Shown here piece after piece: positions 11,410-22,894 of a stretch of DNA of 64,000 nucleotides (positions within the stretch are counted from its first letter, which is position 1; the number at the start of each line of letters is the position of its first letter). Below the pieces are notes generated by a model. It saw only the letters and a program-made list of their open reading frames with translations. It was not told the DNA's origin and made no database searches. The stretch is from Nymphaea colorata (taxonomy: Eukaryota; Streptophyta; Magnoliopsida; Nymphaeales; Nymphaeaceae), in NCBI RefSeq assembly GCF_008831285.2, contig NC_045143.1, positions 9,187,503 to 9,251,502 on the forward strand, written 5' to 3'. A program made the translations under genes and the position numbers.

Positions 11410-11660
11410 CCCGTTTAAACCTAGCTCAACTCGATTATGTAAAGCCAGTTCATCATAATTGACTTAGTTAAACAAGTTAACAAGTTTAAAGAAAAGAGAT
11501 ATGTTTACATAAACAAGTTGAATGAGTTAAGCGAGTTGAGCTCGAGCTCGACACTGTATAGTCGAGTCAAGCTCCAGCTTGTTATGTGGAGCTCAACTCG
11601 AGCTCGAGCTTGGCTTGAACTATTTTTATTTGTTCTCTGTCAGTTATTTGTTGTTCTTAT
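11410..11660. repeat. GAGCTCGAG-motif repeat element, copy 1
   Basis: It is rich in overlapping gagctcgagctcgac and caactcgagctcgagcttgg motifs with alternating orientation. Related copies lie at 22895-23430 and 32850-33245. It directly abuts the LTR end. No coding capacity; boundaries approximate. Confidence 0.6.
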
Positions 11661-11764
11661 TATTTGTTAGAGTTACACATCGGAAAGAATAAAAGGCTTG
11701 GGTGATCTTAGATGTATTAAGTTGTGAATCATTTCAATGTAATGGATGCAAGGGATAAAACAAA

Positions 11765-12119
11765 TAAGGTTAAAATAAGTGGCGCAAAAATTGTGCTACT
11801 AAATTGGAAAACTATTAGTAGCACAGTATTTTGTCACTGTTTAATTGGTGGTTTGTCTTAACATTGATAGCTTTGGTGGCGCAAAAACAATCTTGGTCAG
11901 TAACTATTTATAATTTTTAGTGGCGCAAATGCATAGCGTACTAATTTATTGTCAGCAACACATGGTTTCACCACAAATAATGATCAATGATGCATAGTCT
12001 TTTGTTACTTTTTCTTCAGTGGCGGGACCTATAGTGACAAATTCAGTAGCATTGCAATTTTGAAATTGAAAAATTCTAAGAGTTCATCTTGTGTGCTGCT
12101 AAATGTGATGTCTAATGTA
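11765..12119. repeat. CACTA-like subterminal motif block
   Basis: Reiterated gtggcgcaaaa and its partial inverse (ttgtgctacta, agtagcacag) appear at about 11780, 11875 and 11925, then gtggcgggacc at 12020. Such alternating motifs are typical of CACTA subterminal regions. A possible terminus aatgtagtg ends at 12119, just before the hAT relic starts. No transposase is attached. Confidence 0.5.
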
Positions 12120-13190
12120 GTGAAGGACAATAAAAATGTAACATTGATCAATTTATTAGTTTTGTACAAAAGAAAGAAATATACTTTTTAAGGTTAATTA
12201 ATGCTTTCAATATTGTCATAGATGCAAAAAAATATATATTTATGATGTTGAAACAAGTTGTACTAGAAGTTGGCAAGAAGAATGTGCTACAAGTATCCAT
12301 TAATTGACTTTAATTTATATGCTTCTTTTTTATTTTAATTATATTATAATTTAATTTTCAATTTATAAACTTATAAAGTTTATTGTTTACCAATTTTTTA
12401 GGGTATCATTCATAATACTGCCAATTTTGTAGCCACAGGGAGGTTGTTTGAAAAAAAAAATGCAACTTGTTCTAGACGTCATGCACTGCTCTATGTTCAG
12501 ATTTGATTATTGAAGATATTGAAAAGATGACAAGAAAAAACTGTATATCTAAAGCAACAAAAATAAAAAAAGTCTATACACAAACCACAAGTTACCGCTG
12601 CATATGATGAGGGGTAGTTTCACCAACAATAGGGAGATTTAGAGGCCAATGGAGACAAGGTATGAAACTAATTTTATTTTGCTTTAAATCTTGTTAGAAC
12701 ATAAAAATGACCTCAAAAGTTGTTTGCATTTTATCGGTGGACTACTTTAATATTATGAAAGTTGAAAGAATGAAAAGAAGTTGAGAAAATCATCTTGAAT
12801 CCATCTTTCTAGAAAGCAGTGACAGTGACGATCTTAGTTAAGACAATAAAGCCTTTGTTTCAACTATTAAGATGGGTTGATAGTGATGATCAATATAAAG
12901 TTTATTGAGACATAATTGATAAAAGAGAAGGTCAACTGCACCACCCTCTTCATGCTGCAGGATCTGTTTTATATCCAGCATTTTAATATTAATCTAATTT
13001 TTCAACAGTATTATGTTATTATTTGTATGTTTAAGTTGTCATAGTACTTAATAATTCATTATGAATTTGTCTTTTTTTGTTCATTTTTAGCATCCTGAGG
13101 TTAGGTGTGGATTAAAAGAATGTATCATACGCCTAAAGCAAGACACTCAAAAGGCAGTGGATGCAATATTGCAGGTTTGTTTTTGGACTT
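12120..13190 (+). pseudogene. hAT-superfamily transposase relic (DUF659 type)
   Basis: Segments in the order of plant DUF659/hAT transposases are readable through stops and frameshifts: VTLINLLVLYKRKK, then ASN-like INAFNIVIDAKK, then MLKQVVLEVGKKNVLQV (12240-12297). After an intron-like gap come NFVATGRLFEKK, SCTALCSDLIIEDIEKM (12425-12530), MRGSFTNNREI and RPMETR (12607-12659). Then come KPLFQLLRWVDSDDQ and DIIDKREGQLHHPLHAAGSV (12850-12970), and HPEVRCGLKECIIRLKQDTQ with KAVDAILQ (13091-13173). The C-terminal dimerisation domain is not found. Terminal inverted repeats are not seen. Confidence 0.85.
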
Positions 13191-15211
13191 TTACATATTG
13201 ATAGATAAAGTTCAACCTTGTAACTCATTTATATGTAATGTACTATTTTTTATTAGATGATAATTTTTATTTTTCTGATATCATATCAAGGATTTCACAC
13301 ATGCAAATTAAAATGAGAAAAAGGACTCCGATTTTGGGGATATGCTTCGTTGGTTTATGTTAGTGATGATGATGGTGATAAAAGCGAAGCGGGTGGTAAT
13401 GATGATGGGAAAACTTTATTTTTATATATACATATATCGGCATGTACAAACTGTACATTTGTATAGAAGTATAAAATGAATTCAAAAGTAAATTGTTTTA
13501 TTTGTTTGGAAATTACTAATACATTTTTATATTAAAAATTATGTGTATATATATATATATATCCTTAAAATTACATACAGACACATGTCACATATTCTTT
13601 TTTAGTAGAATGATATTTTTTTTTGTTTATTGGTTATATTTACATGTGAAGTGCTTCAACAAAAATAGTTTTTTATTTTGAAAAGAGAGAAATAGTTTTT
13701 TATTTTTATTGGTTGTATTGTTCTCGACACCTTTATGGAGGGTAATTAGATCAATAACTAGTCCTTTACTTTGCATATTCTAATATTGTAAAGTGTTATA
13801 TTAAGATCATATATGCATGTTCATGTGTGCTTAAATTAAGTAAAACTTTCCAAAGAATGAGGAGAGTTTAGAGTGATTTAAATAGAACTTAGTTAAAACA
13901 TAGTACCCGCATGGTAGAACTATGGACCTAGGGGCATTTAAACCCGAAATGGTAGCAACTTTAAAATACTAAGAAGAAAATATTGAAATATCAAATAGTT
14001 CAGAAAATAACTTGCCCAAATTAAAAAAAAATATTTTAAAAATCATTTGAGTTGTTTGAAATTGTCATAATTTATGCTTGAAGATAGTTTGGAAAATCAA
14101 AGTTTTCAACTTATTTAAGGAAATATGATTGTAAAACGTATTTGTAAATTACTTATTTTGTTAAACATTGTTTCAACTGATCATGTTTTGTGAAAGCAAA
14201 ATTTTGAAATTTTGTTTTGAAAAATAAAAAATCTTAAATTAGAGGGCTCATGAACATAGTTCATATTCATCATAGGGCAAAAAAGGAAGAACTTTGCATG
14301 TTTAGAAATATTTCGAAAAGCAAAATAGTATGTTGGAAAGGAGTAAAAATTTGATATTTGGGAGAGAAATAAGTAGCGAGAGAGAAATAGGGAGAGAGAA
14401 AGAAAATTAAAAGAGAGATTTTAAATAGAAATGAATAGAGAGAGAAATAGAAAAATAAAGAGAGAAATAGATTATTAAAGAGAAAAAGATATTAAAAAAA
14501 GAGAAAGATGGAGACCAAAATGAGAGAGGAAGAGAAAGTGAGAAAAAGAGTGAGATGACAGAGTGAAAGAGAGAAAAAATTAAAATAGATAGAGAGAAAG
14601 AGATTAACTAAATAGAGAGGTGAAAAAGAGGGAAAAAGTAGAGAGATAAGGAAATGAAGAAAAAAAGATAAAAAGAGAAGAGAGAGAGAAAGGAAAAGAG
14701 GAAGAGAAATTAAGAGGAGAGGAAGAAAAGAAGATAGAGTCATAAGGAGAAGTTAAAAAATAAATATTAAAAGGTCATATTTGCCTCGGTCATGCTTCAG
14801 GGGAATTATAAAAAAATCTTTGCCTCTGGAGAGACCTTAAGCCTTCATTGACTTAACGTAAAATATAAAGAGCAGGAGAGAAATAGAGACCTCAAAATGA
14901 GAGAAATGAGTTTAAACAAACAAGTTAAAAAAAAAAAGATAGATGAATTAAGAGAGAGAGAGAGAGAGAGATGAGTATAAAAGAGATAAAAGAAAATTTT
15001 AATAAAAAATAAAAAAATGGAGAGAAGAAGGCTAGCCTTGGCGATGCTCCCTAAGCTCTGAGGATGATCCTTACCTTGGGACAGATTTAAGACATTCATC
15101 GCCTTGCCATGGAATAAAAAATAAGATTTTTTTTTTAAAAAAAAAGGATTTACATACCTTCCGCATCAAACCTGTTGGACAAAGATAAACAAAAAAAAAA
15201 AAGATCTCTCT
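13191..15211. other. AT- and GA-rich intergenic DNA, no gene recognised
   Basis: It may include the ruined 3' end of the hAT relic: an acidic SDDDGDKSEAGGNDDG-like reading lies near 13358-13410. The rest is AT-rich, then purine-rich. Two similar pieces, gcctcggtcatgcttc (14782) and gccttggcgatgctcc (15035), each followed by a gac..ttaag-like block, suggest a weak duplication of about 250 bp. Confidence 0.5.
14350..15000. repeat. purine-rich (GA/GAAA) low-complexity tract
   Basis: Long runs of gagagaaa and related purines sit on the plus strand, interrupted only by short AT stretches. The minus-strand Leu/Ser-rich ORFs here are composition artefacts. Confidence 0.9.
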
Positions 15212-16016
15212 TAAACCTGGGCACCGGGCCAGGCCGGGCCACTGCCGGGTACCCGGTACTCGGCTCGACTCGGGCGCGGGCCTTGAAATTTTGAATTTCG
15301 GACTTTTTTTTCGGGCCCAGCCCGGCTCAGTAATTAACAGGTCGGACTCGGGCCTTCGACCCTGATTATCAGGGGCCCGAAAACAAATTTATTTTTTTTT
15401 CAAAAATAAATGGAGTTAGGGAGTTAGGGTTTTCTTCCTCTTCTTTTCGCTGTTTTGCTGAAGACCGAAGTAGGTGTTTGAGGTTACAAACTTGCAAGGA
15501 CTCAGGGAGGGCGGGCGAAGAGCGGCAGCACCGGCGAGGAAGGGGCTCGCCAGAGGAGGAGGCATTTGGCGAAGGCGGAGGAGGAGGAGGCATTGGGCGA
15601 AGGCGGAGGAGGAGGCGTTGGGCTCACCGGAGGAGGAGGCATTGGGCTCACCGGAAGAGGAGGCATTGGGAGAAGGCGGAGGAGGAGGTGTTGGGCGAAG
15701 GCGACATAGAAAGAAGGCCGTGGGGAGTCCGCTATAGCCGGCACAGGTTGGTGGTGGGAAGTGGATGGCGGCGGCTGGCTTCCATTGTCCAGTTTCATAT
15801 TAACTCTTTTTGATATTGGGGTTAGGGTTGGGAAGGGTTAGGGTTTTTAGAAACTTGAGAAGTGAGAAAAAATGAAGAAAATGAAAGTCCGGCCCGACTC
15901 GGCCCAAAAGCCCAGTCCAGTCCGCTCGGCCCGTTAATAATCAGGCCCGGCCAGGCCTCGGTTTTTATAATTTTATCGGGCCAACCTGGCCCGGCCCGGC
16001 CCGTTGCCTAGCCTTA
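15212..16016. mobile_element. non-autonomous hAT-like element, GGGCC-rich family, large member 1
   Basis: Termini are TAAACCTGGGCACCGGGCC on the left and, on the right, the complement reading TAAGGCTAGGCAACGGGCC. They are flanked by 8-bp near-identical duplications atctctct (15204-15211) and atctcttt (16017-16024), as expected for hAT. The 805-bp body contains GGGCC-dense arms, a repeated gttagggtttt (15426 and 15836) and a GC-rich minisatellite. There is no transposase. Related elements lie at 31551-31823, 35285-35548 and 41534-42041. Confidence 0.8.
15540..15715. repeat. GGAGGAGGCATTGGGC minisatellite
   Basis: Five or so degenerate units of about 33 bp built on ggaggaggcattgggc, alternating with gaaggcgga or tcaccgga. 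All frames through it stay open, which explains the long Arg/Glu/Gly or Pro-rich ORFs. I do not read it as coding. Confidence 0.85.
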
Positions 16017-16019
16017 ATC

Positions 16020-16573
16020 TCTTTGAGAATTTTATTTTTCATACGCCAAAAAAAAAAACCACCATATGGAGAGATGAACAAAACCAATTGCCGAAGAAAA
16101 CCCCAAAAAAAAAAAGAGAGGTGGGGCCCTTGTTGTGGCCTACAGCATCAGCAAAATGGACAAAGTCTACACATCCGGGTTTACATTGGTGATGCGGAAA
16201 AGGTAAAGTTTTTTGCAGCAAAATTTGAGGAGCGTTTAAACCATCCCCTCCTCCCTCAAGCCAGCGTATCCAATGGAAGCATCTATTTCTCCACTTCCAT
16301 GTACGCCAAATTACTCCTTGGAAGCACACACGCCAACACCTCATGACCCATCCCCGTTTGAAACTACAGTTGTATCATCTCTTTAATTCTTCAAATAAGG
16401 GAAGCTCAGTCACCCTTCCGGCCAAACTTGTTGGAAATCATCTTCCAAGTTAAACATGCTAGCTTACAATCAAGAAACAAGTGATGGTTAGATTCTTCTG
16501 CGCTGCAACAAACTGGCCATCTGTTCACGAGCTTTAGACCCCTTTATAAGAGAACCATCTACCTTTGGGATGG
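16020..16573 (-). pseudogene. LINE ORF2 C-terminal fragment, copy 1
   Basis: The complement of 16400-16550 reads LVNRWPVCCSAEESNHHLFL and DCKLACLTW, the zinc-binding domain that follows reverse transcriptase in plant L1-type LINEs. Towards 16040 the frames give LAYMEV, YMEVEK and WRNRCFHW pieces typical of the poorly conserved C-terminus. It contains frameshifts and no reverse transcriptase core. Relative to copy 2 it lacks about 50 bp between 16536 and 16550. Confidence 0.72.
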
Positions 16574-16612
16574 CAGGGGTGGAGCTAGAAATTTTTCATG
16601 AGGGGGGCCGAG
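16574..16612 (+). mobile_element. 5' end fragment of a hAT MITE
   Basis: It begins CAGGGGTGGAGCTAG and continues aaatttttcatgaggggg, nearly identical to the left end of the complete MITE at 20363. It diverges after about 40 bp and its right half is missing. Confidence 0.7.
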
Positions 16613-18454
16613 TTAAAGTTTCTAAATTTTGTTATGTATATATGTAAATATGTATGTATGTATGTATGCTTATGCAATTTTGTTATTTTGTGTGTGCATG
16701 ACCCAATGGCGGTATAAACCTTGTGTCGTATTTGGATATGGATATTATGTTGAAACACGTTCATATTTGATTTGAATTTGGATCCTCTTTATTTGTTTAA
16801 ATACATATCAATTATAGTGTTGATATTATTGTGTGTGGATCCACATTGGTAAGATCTGAATCTAAATAATCAGTTGGATTTTTGCTTTGGATCTGATTGT
16901 TGCTTAAGATCCATATTTGTATTTAGTTTGAATCATGACATATTCATATCTAAATTTGTTTGGATATTGGTTAAAAATCTATATTCTGTTTATGTTGGTT
17001 CACGTATATGTTATTATACTTGTTTTACGAATATTCATTGTCATTTTGGATCCATTCTGATATTAGATATGACCAAAACTTTGTTTTATATATCCATTTA
17101 GTTGTTGAATTTAGATCTTACACTAAACGTTGCACTCTTTTGGAGCATGATCTGATTTGACTTGTTCAAGATCTATATCTTGTTTATATTAGATCTTAAC
17201 ATATAATGATGTACATTGATTTTTAGATCTAATGGTTTTATGAGTTGTATATTTTCAATGTGGGTAGCACTAGAGTGCTAATCGATGAATTTCTATTGCC
17301 TTTTATGAAAGAATATTCTCTGAACAAAGCTAATATTTCAATATGTTTATCCTAGTTGAATGAGATGGTTATATTATCGTATGTTGGTTTGCTAAGAGGT
17401 GTAAATCAACACTCTTAGATATGGTGAGATCCATATAGCATTGTGCTCGATTCATGATAGATTTAAGATTCAGATTAACTTATTTGGATCATTGGCTCCA
17501 AATATCTGTACTTACACTGAATACAATATATCATCATGTTTGCATTTTGTAAGGTAACACTCTTAAGCATAATCAAAATCATATTAATGAAATATTTTAT
17601 TTGAAGATCTGTTGTGCTCTAAGTTCTAGTACATGAAATTTTCTTTGCCCTTCTCAAAGATGGCTAGCATATATGAATTCAAATCATTCAAGAGAACTAT
17701 TGAATAAAGCCTTATTTGCCCATTTTTATGAAAATGAATTTGTTTTTAATACATGCTCAAGAGGTGTAATGTAACACTTGACAAGAATGCGTTTATTTGA
17801 AGTTGCATGGCACTGAAGTGCTAGAAGATGATAACTTGATTTTCTCAAAAGAGAATTGGGTTAGCATTGATCCAAATAAGATTGTTAATCGTATTGTATA
17901 ATATTTCAATTGATCATGTGTTTTAAATTTATATTAGTTGTATTGTGGATATTACTAGTTAGAATCCATGCTAATATAATCTGAATCTTTATATTCATAA
18001 GACATTTGAGATTGGATCTATTTATTGCGTAAGATCCACCAAGTATATTGCTTTGATTCAGATGATATATGGTTAAACATCCATATCATGTTTATATTAG
18101 ATCCAAGCATATTATGATATTTGTTTATTTATGGATCGAACTATGCTAGTGATAGTGTGCTACTAAGCAAGTTCTTGTTTGAGAATGAATTTGATTTCAA
18201 TATTTGTCATGAGGTGTAAGATAACACTTGTGAATATAAGGAGATCTACACTAACTAGATTTATATTGATATATTTGGAGATATATAATGCATGTTAAGT
18301 GTATATGTAGAAATTGAATAACATGTTTCTAAATGCATATGTATTGAATACCTAAATGAAAGTAGGGTATATGATGTTTTAATGCATGAGATTGAGGTGT
18401 TCGAATAATAATACCAAAGACAATGATCCAGTGATCTACTGAATGGTCAGATTT

Positions 18455-18810
18455 ATTCAGAAGATCAGTCTGATAATGAACCGACTGAGGAACAGTTTGG
18501 TAATGAACCAACTGAGCATGATTCGTCTGAGGATTAGTCTGATAATGAACCGACTAAGTAGTAAGTTCATTGATCATCTTGTAGATTGATTTACGGATCA
18601 GTTAAGAAAATAACCAACTAAGTCTAATTCTCTATTCTTCTGATAATAGTCACGAAGGTCAGTAGCTTCTTGGTCATAATTGAATCATTGTTGCGTGCAC
18701 AAGAACTGACTATTCATTTGATGATCAAGTTTAATCGATTGAATATGTTAATAAGCGGTCAGGTAATGAACCGACTAAGAATCAGTTTGGTAATGAACCG
18801 ACTGAAGCTT
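18455..18810 (+). repeat. reiterated GGTAATGAACCGACTGAG motif
   Basis: Six copies, some degenerate, share the core taatgaaccgact: about 18473, 18500, 18545, 18610, 18765 and 18792. The first three are tandem at 27-45 bp spacing. One frame reads an acidic repeat SDNEPTEEQFGNEPTE, broken by a stop. Confidence 0.8.
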
Positions 18811-19601
18811 ATTAGTAATCTCAATGATCATATTGTGGAATACTTGAATGAAGATATTTGAATTGTTGATGCATGCTTTTGTTGGCAGAGCTATATATTG
18901 ACATTGATGAGTTAAATGAAATTCTTTCTATGGGAGACTATATTGATGAAAACTATACAAGATGAAAAGTGCTTGTATGATAGACTATGAGTTAATTGTT
19001 CATTCTGTTAAGTAGTCATAATAAAGATTAGGTGTTACTAATCAAGTTAATGTCTATGTAAATATTTGATAAGTGAGAGCACACTTGAATATGCCCTTTG
19101 CTATGTTGGAAAACTAATATGTGTTTTGTCATATGATTATGTATTGCATGAATGCTTTGGATCTTCTATTGTTAAAGGAGTTAGGTAATTATGGAAAACA
19201 ATAAAAAGAAAATATATCATTTACTTTCTATGTATATTAGTTTGTGTGCTGGACTTGATACAAGCTTTTTAATTTGGCTTATCAGTATAAATTAAGAAAG
19301 TCCAGGTTGACCTTGTTTTAAGGCAATTAAATGTTTTCTGAATGAAACAAATATATATTCATATAGTTGCTAGCATCTGTTAACAAAAGGAATTCATCAT
19401 GATTGTTTTTGGGCTAAGAACATCCTGGTCTACCTTCTTGTGAAATAGTTGAAAACTATCTAGGTTGATTTCATTATTGAACAAGAAAAAAATATGCATG
19501 TACGTTTCAAATGCTTATATGGTTGCTAGCATTTTGATCAAGAGAATTCTTGATGATTTTTATGTAAAGTTTGTGGTCCACATGAGACTAAGTTTTAACA
19601 T

Positions 19602-19775
19602 GTTACGATGGAAATACTTGTACATGAAGAAAACCTCGTAACTAATGTGAAATATATTGAATACTTGAAAGGTTGCGATGGAAAACCATTGAAAGGAAAA
19701 CCTTGCTACAAACCTTCAACAAAAATTGAAGTTACGATGGACAAACCAATTATGAAAAACCTCATAACTAAAAGA
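19602..19775 (+). repeat. three imperfect tandem copies of a 60-70-bp unit
   Basis: Units start gttacgatggaaa (19602), gttgcgatggaaa (19672) and gttacgatggaca (19731), and each leads into a gaaaacct..taacta-like end. They lie just upstream of the 3' polypurine tract of the LTR element. Confidence 0.75.
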
Positions 19776-19832
19776 TTAAGGAAATCCACAAACAGTGGAA
19801 GCAATCTGACGGTCTCATGGCCAAGTGGGAGA

Positions 19833-20233
19833 TGTTGGATAGTGGCCAAGAGCCCTACCCATTCATCTCATAACTGCAAGGAGGCCCACTTACAGTTACG
19901 AGCTTTAATTCTCTCCTAAAATCTCTCACTCGCCATAACCGCCCGTTGGGCTAAGGGAAAACCTATGAGGCGGCACTATATATGCCAAGCTATTCTTTGA
20001 TATAGGGTTAATCTATCGATTTCCCTAGACCGCGCCTCACAGAAGCAAACCCGTGAACAGATCACCTTTGCTTCTATTTATCTCTTCTTCTTCTTCTTCT
20101 TCTCTATTGTTCCCAGGTGCTGCCTCTTCAGGCTGAGAGGCTACTGGTTGACACGCTGCTACTGGTGAACCTGCACAGAAGAGGAGGGCTGATCACAGAC
20201 GCCAGACGCCGTTCCACTGCATTAATTCCAACA
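19833..20233 (+). repeat. 3' LTR of the non-coding LTR element
   Basis: It starts TGTTGGAT directly after the purine tract aagtgggaga and ends ATTCCAACA, giving matched inverted ends TGTTGGA(A)T/ATTCCAACA. It contains a TATA-like stretch (ctatatatgcc, near 19977) and a (TTC)n run at 20085-20103. Length is 401 bp. The sequence after it starts gttag, but no gttag-flanked 5' LTR is present, so the element is incomplete. Confidence 0.72.
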
Positions 20234-20362
20234 GTTAGATTCTTCTGCGCTGCAACAAACTGGACACCTGTTCACGAGCTTTAGACCTCTCTTTAGTTGT
20301 TTGTCTAACTTTGGAAGACGGCCATCTGCTATATAAGAGAACCATCTACCTCTAGGATGGGC
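20234..20362 (-). pseudogene. LINE ORF2 zinc-binding fragment, copy 2
   Basis: The complement reads LKLVNRCPVCCSAEES preceded by a KLDKQLKRG-like segment, the LINE zinc-binding domain. It matches copy 1 at about 16487-16573 almost base for base but keeps about 50 bp that copy 1 lost. It begins at the very base after the LTR and is interrupted by a MITE. The continuation at 20547-20690 is probably the same LINE. Confidence 0.7.
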
Positions 20363-20546
20363 AGGGGTGCAACTAGAAATTTTTCATGAGGGGGGCTGAG
20401 TTGGCCTAAATATCATTTTTTAAAACTTTTATATATGACAAGTGAAATTTTCTAAAATTTACATGTAAATTTTTTAAACTATTTTTTTTTTAGGAAAGCC
20501 AGGGCCCTGGTTGGGGGGGGGGTGGGGCCTTGGCTCTGCCCTTGGG
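20363..20546. mobile_element. hAT-type MITE with 8-bp target duplication
   Basis: The left end is CAGGGGTGCAACTAG and the right end ggctctgcccttg (complement CAAGGGCAGAGCC), so the inverted repeats are imperfect. The flanks are aggatggg and gggatggg, a 7/8-identical 8-bp duplication typical of hAT. The 184-bp body includes a tract of ten or more G. No coding capacity. Confidence 0.78.
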
Positions 20547-22216
20547 GATGGGACTCTTTATTACGTATGAAAGCTCTCCAATTTTCCTATGGGTGTTTAG
20601 ACTCGTAGCCTCCCACAAAATCTCTTGCCAAAAATTCTTTAACTGGCTGCCCCTCGAACCTATGAATGTCTGGACCAGTATTCAATTGAGGCCTGATCAA
20701 ATGCAAATAATGGTGAATATGTTCCTCAAGAACCCACATGGAACACCTCCAATGTCTTTTCTTATAGTAGATGAAGTCTTGAAGTTGAAGATGAAGAGAA
20801 CCAAACTAGGAAAGGTGAAGGGGAGTAGAAAAATAGAAGTTGAAAGTGAGGAGGAAGAAGTTTAGAAGAGAAGAGAGAGAGCTCCAAGGGGTTGTTGATG
20901 TGTTAGAAGAGGGAAATGAGGGAGTATTTATAGAAAGAAGAGGCTCAAGGGCATTATCATCTTTTTGTAAGTACAATTAGCTATTTTTTAGTCATTATTG
21001 GCTTAAAATTTACTTAATTACATTAAAAAAGTCAAATCTATACTAAATTAGTTATTCTAGGGTCTGTTTTAAGTCTTTGTAGGAGTTTCCAGACTAGATC
21101 CAAGTTTGAATTTAGATCTAACATATAATAAGCTAAATTGGGGTTGGGCTTGGGTTCAAAGTCTGAAATTAATTCCAAATAATTCTCAAATAGAGTTGAC
21201 CATCATATCAGAAGAGAAATTGATCAAAATTAAGGGCAATTGAAGTGTTTGAAGCCAAAAATCATTGAAATTTGATGTAAATTTGTCATAAAATATTCAA
21301 AACTTTTGAAAATTTTACAGCTATTACAGGCCATATGAAAATATGAAATGGTATATATTTTTAATATGCATGTATTTGGTATGTCATATTTATTAATTTT
21401 TTTCAGTTTTTGTTTGTCATTAGTATGACAATGTGAGAATTACACTTATGAAATGATATTTGTTGATCCTTACTAAAATATATATATGCATTGTGCATTG
21501 ATTGTTGAGACTTTATATGTAATATATATATTCAACTTCATCTATATGCAGTAAAAGTACATAAAAAAATTCATATCTAGCCAAGTTGTGAAGTCAACTT
21601 GCCGACCCAGTGACCCAGTCATCTGCTGATCCGAGTCCAAGTCATAAGTTTGTCAACCTTGCTTTTAGCACGTGGCCCTATGTTTACTTTTTTTTAGAGA
21701 TGGACATTTTAGTATTTCGAGAAGAAAATTAGATATTTTTTATTGTACAAAAGGGAAAACCTTTTTCCTTCTGATTTTTTGCCTCTATAAAAGATTAGGT
21801 CTCATTTGCACACTGCAAGGAATTTCCTCCCCCAACACCCTGTCCAAATGCTAAGGCTGCCCAGACACATGTAACTTAACAATATTGGAAAGCCAATTGT
21901 GCTTTTGATTATTGACCAAGTTTTAAGTGTTGATTCTTGCCCAATTTTAAGTGCGCTAAAACATAAAATAAAGAGACAAAAAGGTGCACTAGATAGATGT
22001 TCAATTAAAAGATCTTCATTCATAAGAGAAAGTCAAAATCTTGTCTTTTTTTCTCATGCTATTCAATTACTGAATACCTGAGCAAGTTAAATTATATTGT
22101 TATGAAGTTTATCTTCAACCATATTGACCAAGATCTAAAGGATAGTGATGAAATTTTGTCCATTGTTGTTTGAATCTAAAAATATTATAACTGACTCTTA
22201 GCTTTGATTCTTTCAA

Positions 22217-22218
<2 letters not shown>
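20547..22218 (-). other. LINE remainder and possible old LTR, otherwise AT-rich
   Basis: 20547-20690 may continue the LINE on the minus strand. About 20700-21000 resembles an LTR promoter read on the minus strand: the complement gives TTCTATAAATACTCCC followed by a CT-rich leader. It is reminiscent of but not clearly homologous to the other LTRs here. 21000-22218 is AT-rich with no readable gene. Confidence 0.35.

Positions 22219-22273
<55 letters not shown>
22219..22273. repeat. (TA)n microsatellite
   Basis: An uninterrupted run of TA dinucleotides. Confidence 0.98.
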
Positions 22274-22275
<2 letters not shown>

Positions 22276-22894
22276 TAATGATATGATATCTCAATTTGGA
22301 AAGCATTCAAATGGGTGTTTAAGAGAGAGAAATAGTGTCAATTGGAAGATTTGTATACAAACAAAATTTGTAAAAAGTGCAACGGAACCGAGAATAATTT
22401 TCATGTTATGCTACTAATATGGGAAACTCTGCTCCCATTGTTTAACCCGATTAGTACTTCTGTCATTTTACAGAGGTATACAATTTTTCTAATTTACACC
22501 ACTTTTGCCCTTAGAGGGGGCTCTTCTATACTTAGCTAGTAATTTTTGACCCGTAACACATGAACACATGATCGCTTATTATGGACCATAACATATAAAC
22601 TGCTCCGATAAAATAGAAAGTCTAATTTGACAATAATATATATATATATATATATGTATGTATGTGTGTGTGTGTGTGTGTGTGTATTCCTGCGAAAATC
22701 AACCATGTGAAGGAACTAGACTTACATCATTAGGATGAGAATAAGTGATTCAACGGTACATGCCTGCTATCGTGTATTATAAATTGCTAAAAGATCACCC
22801 AAAATTGCTACAAAGAATAGAAACGCATATTAATTTGTCTTCCTGCCATTGATAAAAATTATTGCCCCAGAATATCAACTACATAAAGGAATCA
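22274..22894. other. intergenic, no gene recognised
   Basis: AT-rich sequence with a compound (TA)n(TGTA)(TG)n microsatellite at 22636-22686. No coding or TE homology was noticed. Confidence 0.5.

Larger units (their letters stand above)
16613..19832 (+). mobile_element. internal region of a non-coding LTR retroelement
   Basis: No gag or pol domain can be read. The region is AT-rich and composed of reiterated modules. A block with ggatct..taagatcc and tgtttatatt (near 16885-17040, 17145-17240 and 18010-18140) recurs. So does a block with gaggtgta..taacac (17396, 17551, 17761, 18212) and one with gcacta.agtgcta (17266, 17810, 18151). A pair of gttgctagcat modules lies at 19366 and 19518. It ends in the purine-rich tract aagtgggaga next to the 3' LTR. 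The 5' LTR was not found; the left end is undefined and could be a deletion junction at about 16612. Confidence 0.55.

Noticed and set aside
15474-15813. Overlapping GC-rich ORFs on both strands (Arg/Glu or Pro-rich)
   Set aside because: They read the GGAGGAGGCATTGGGC minisatellite; open in several frames at once, no domain, inside a MITE with target duplication.
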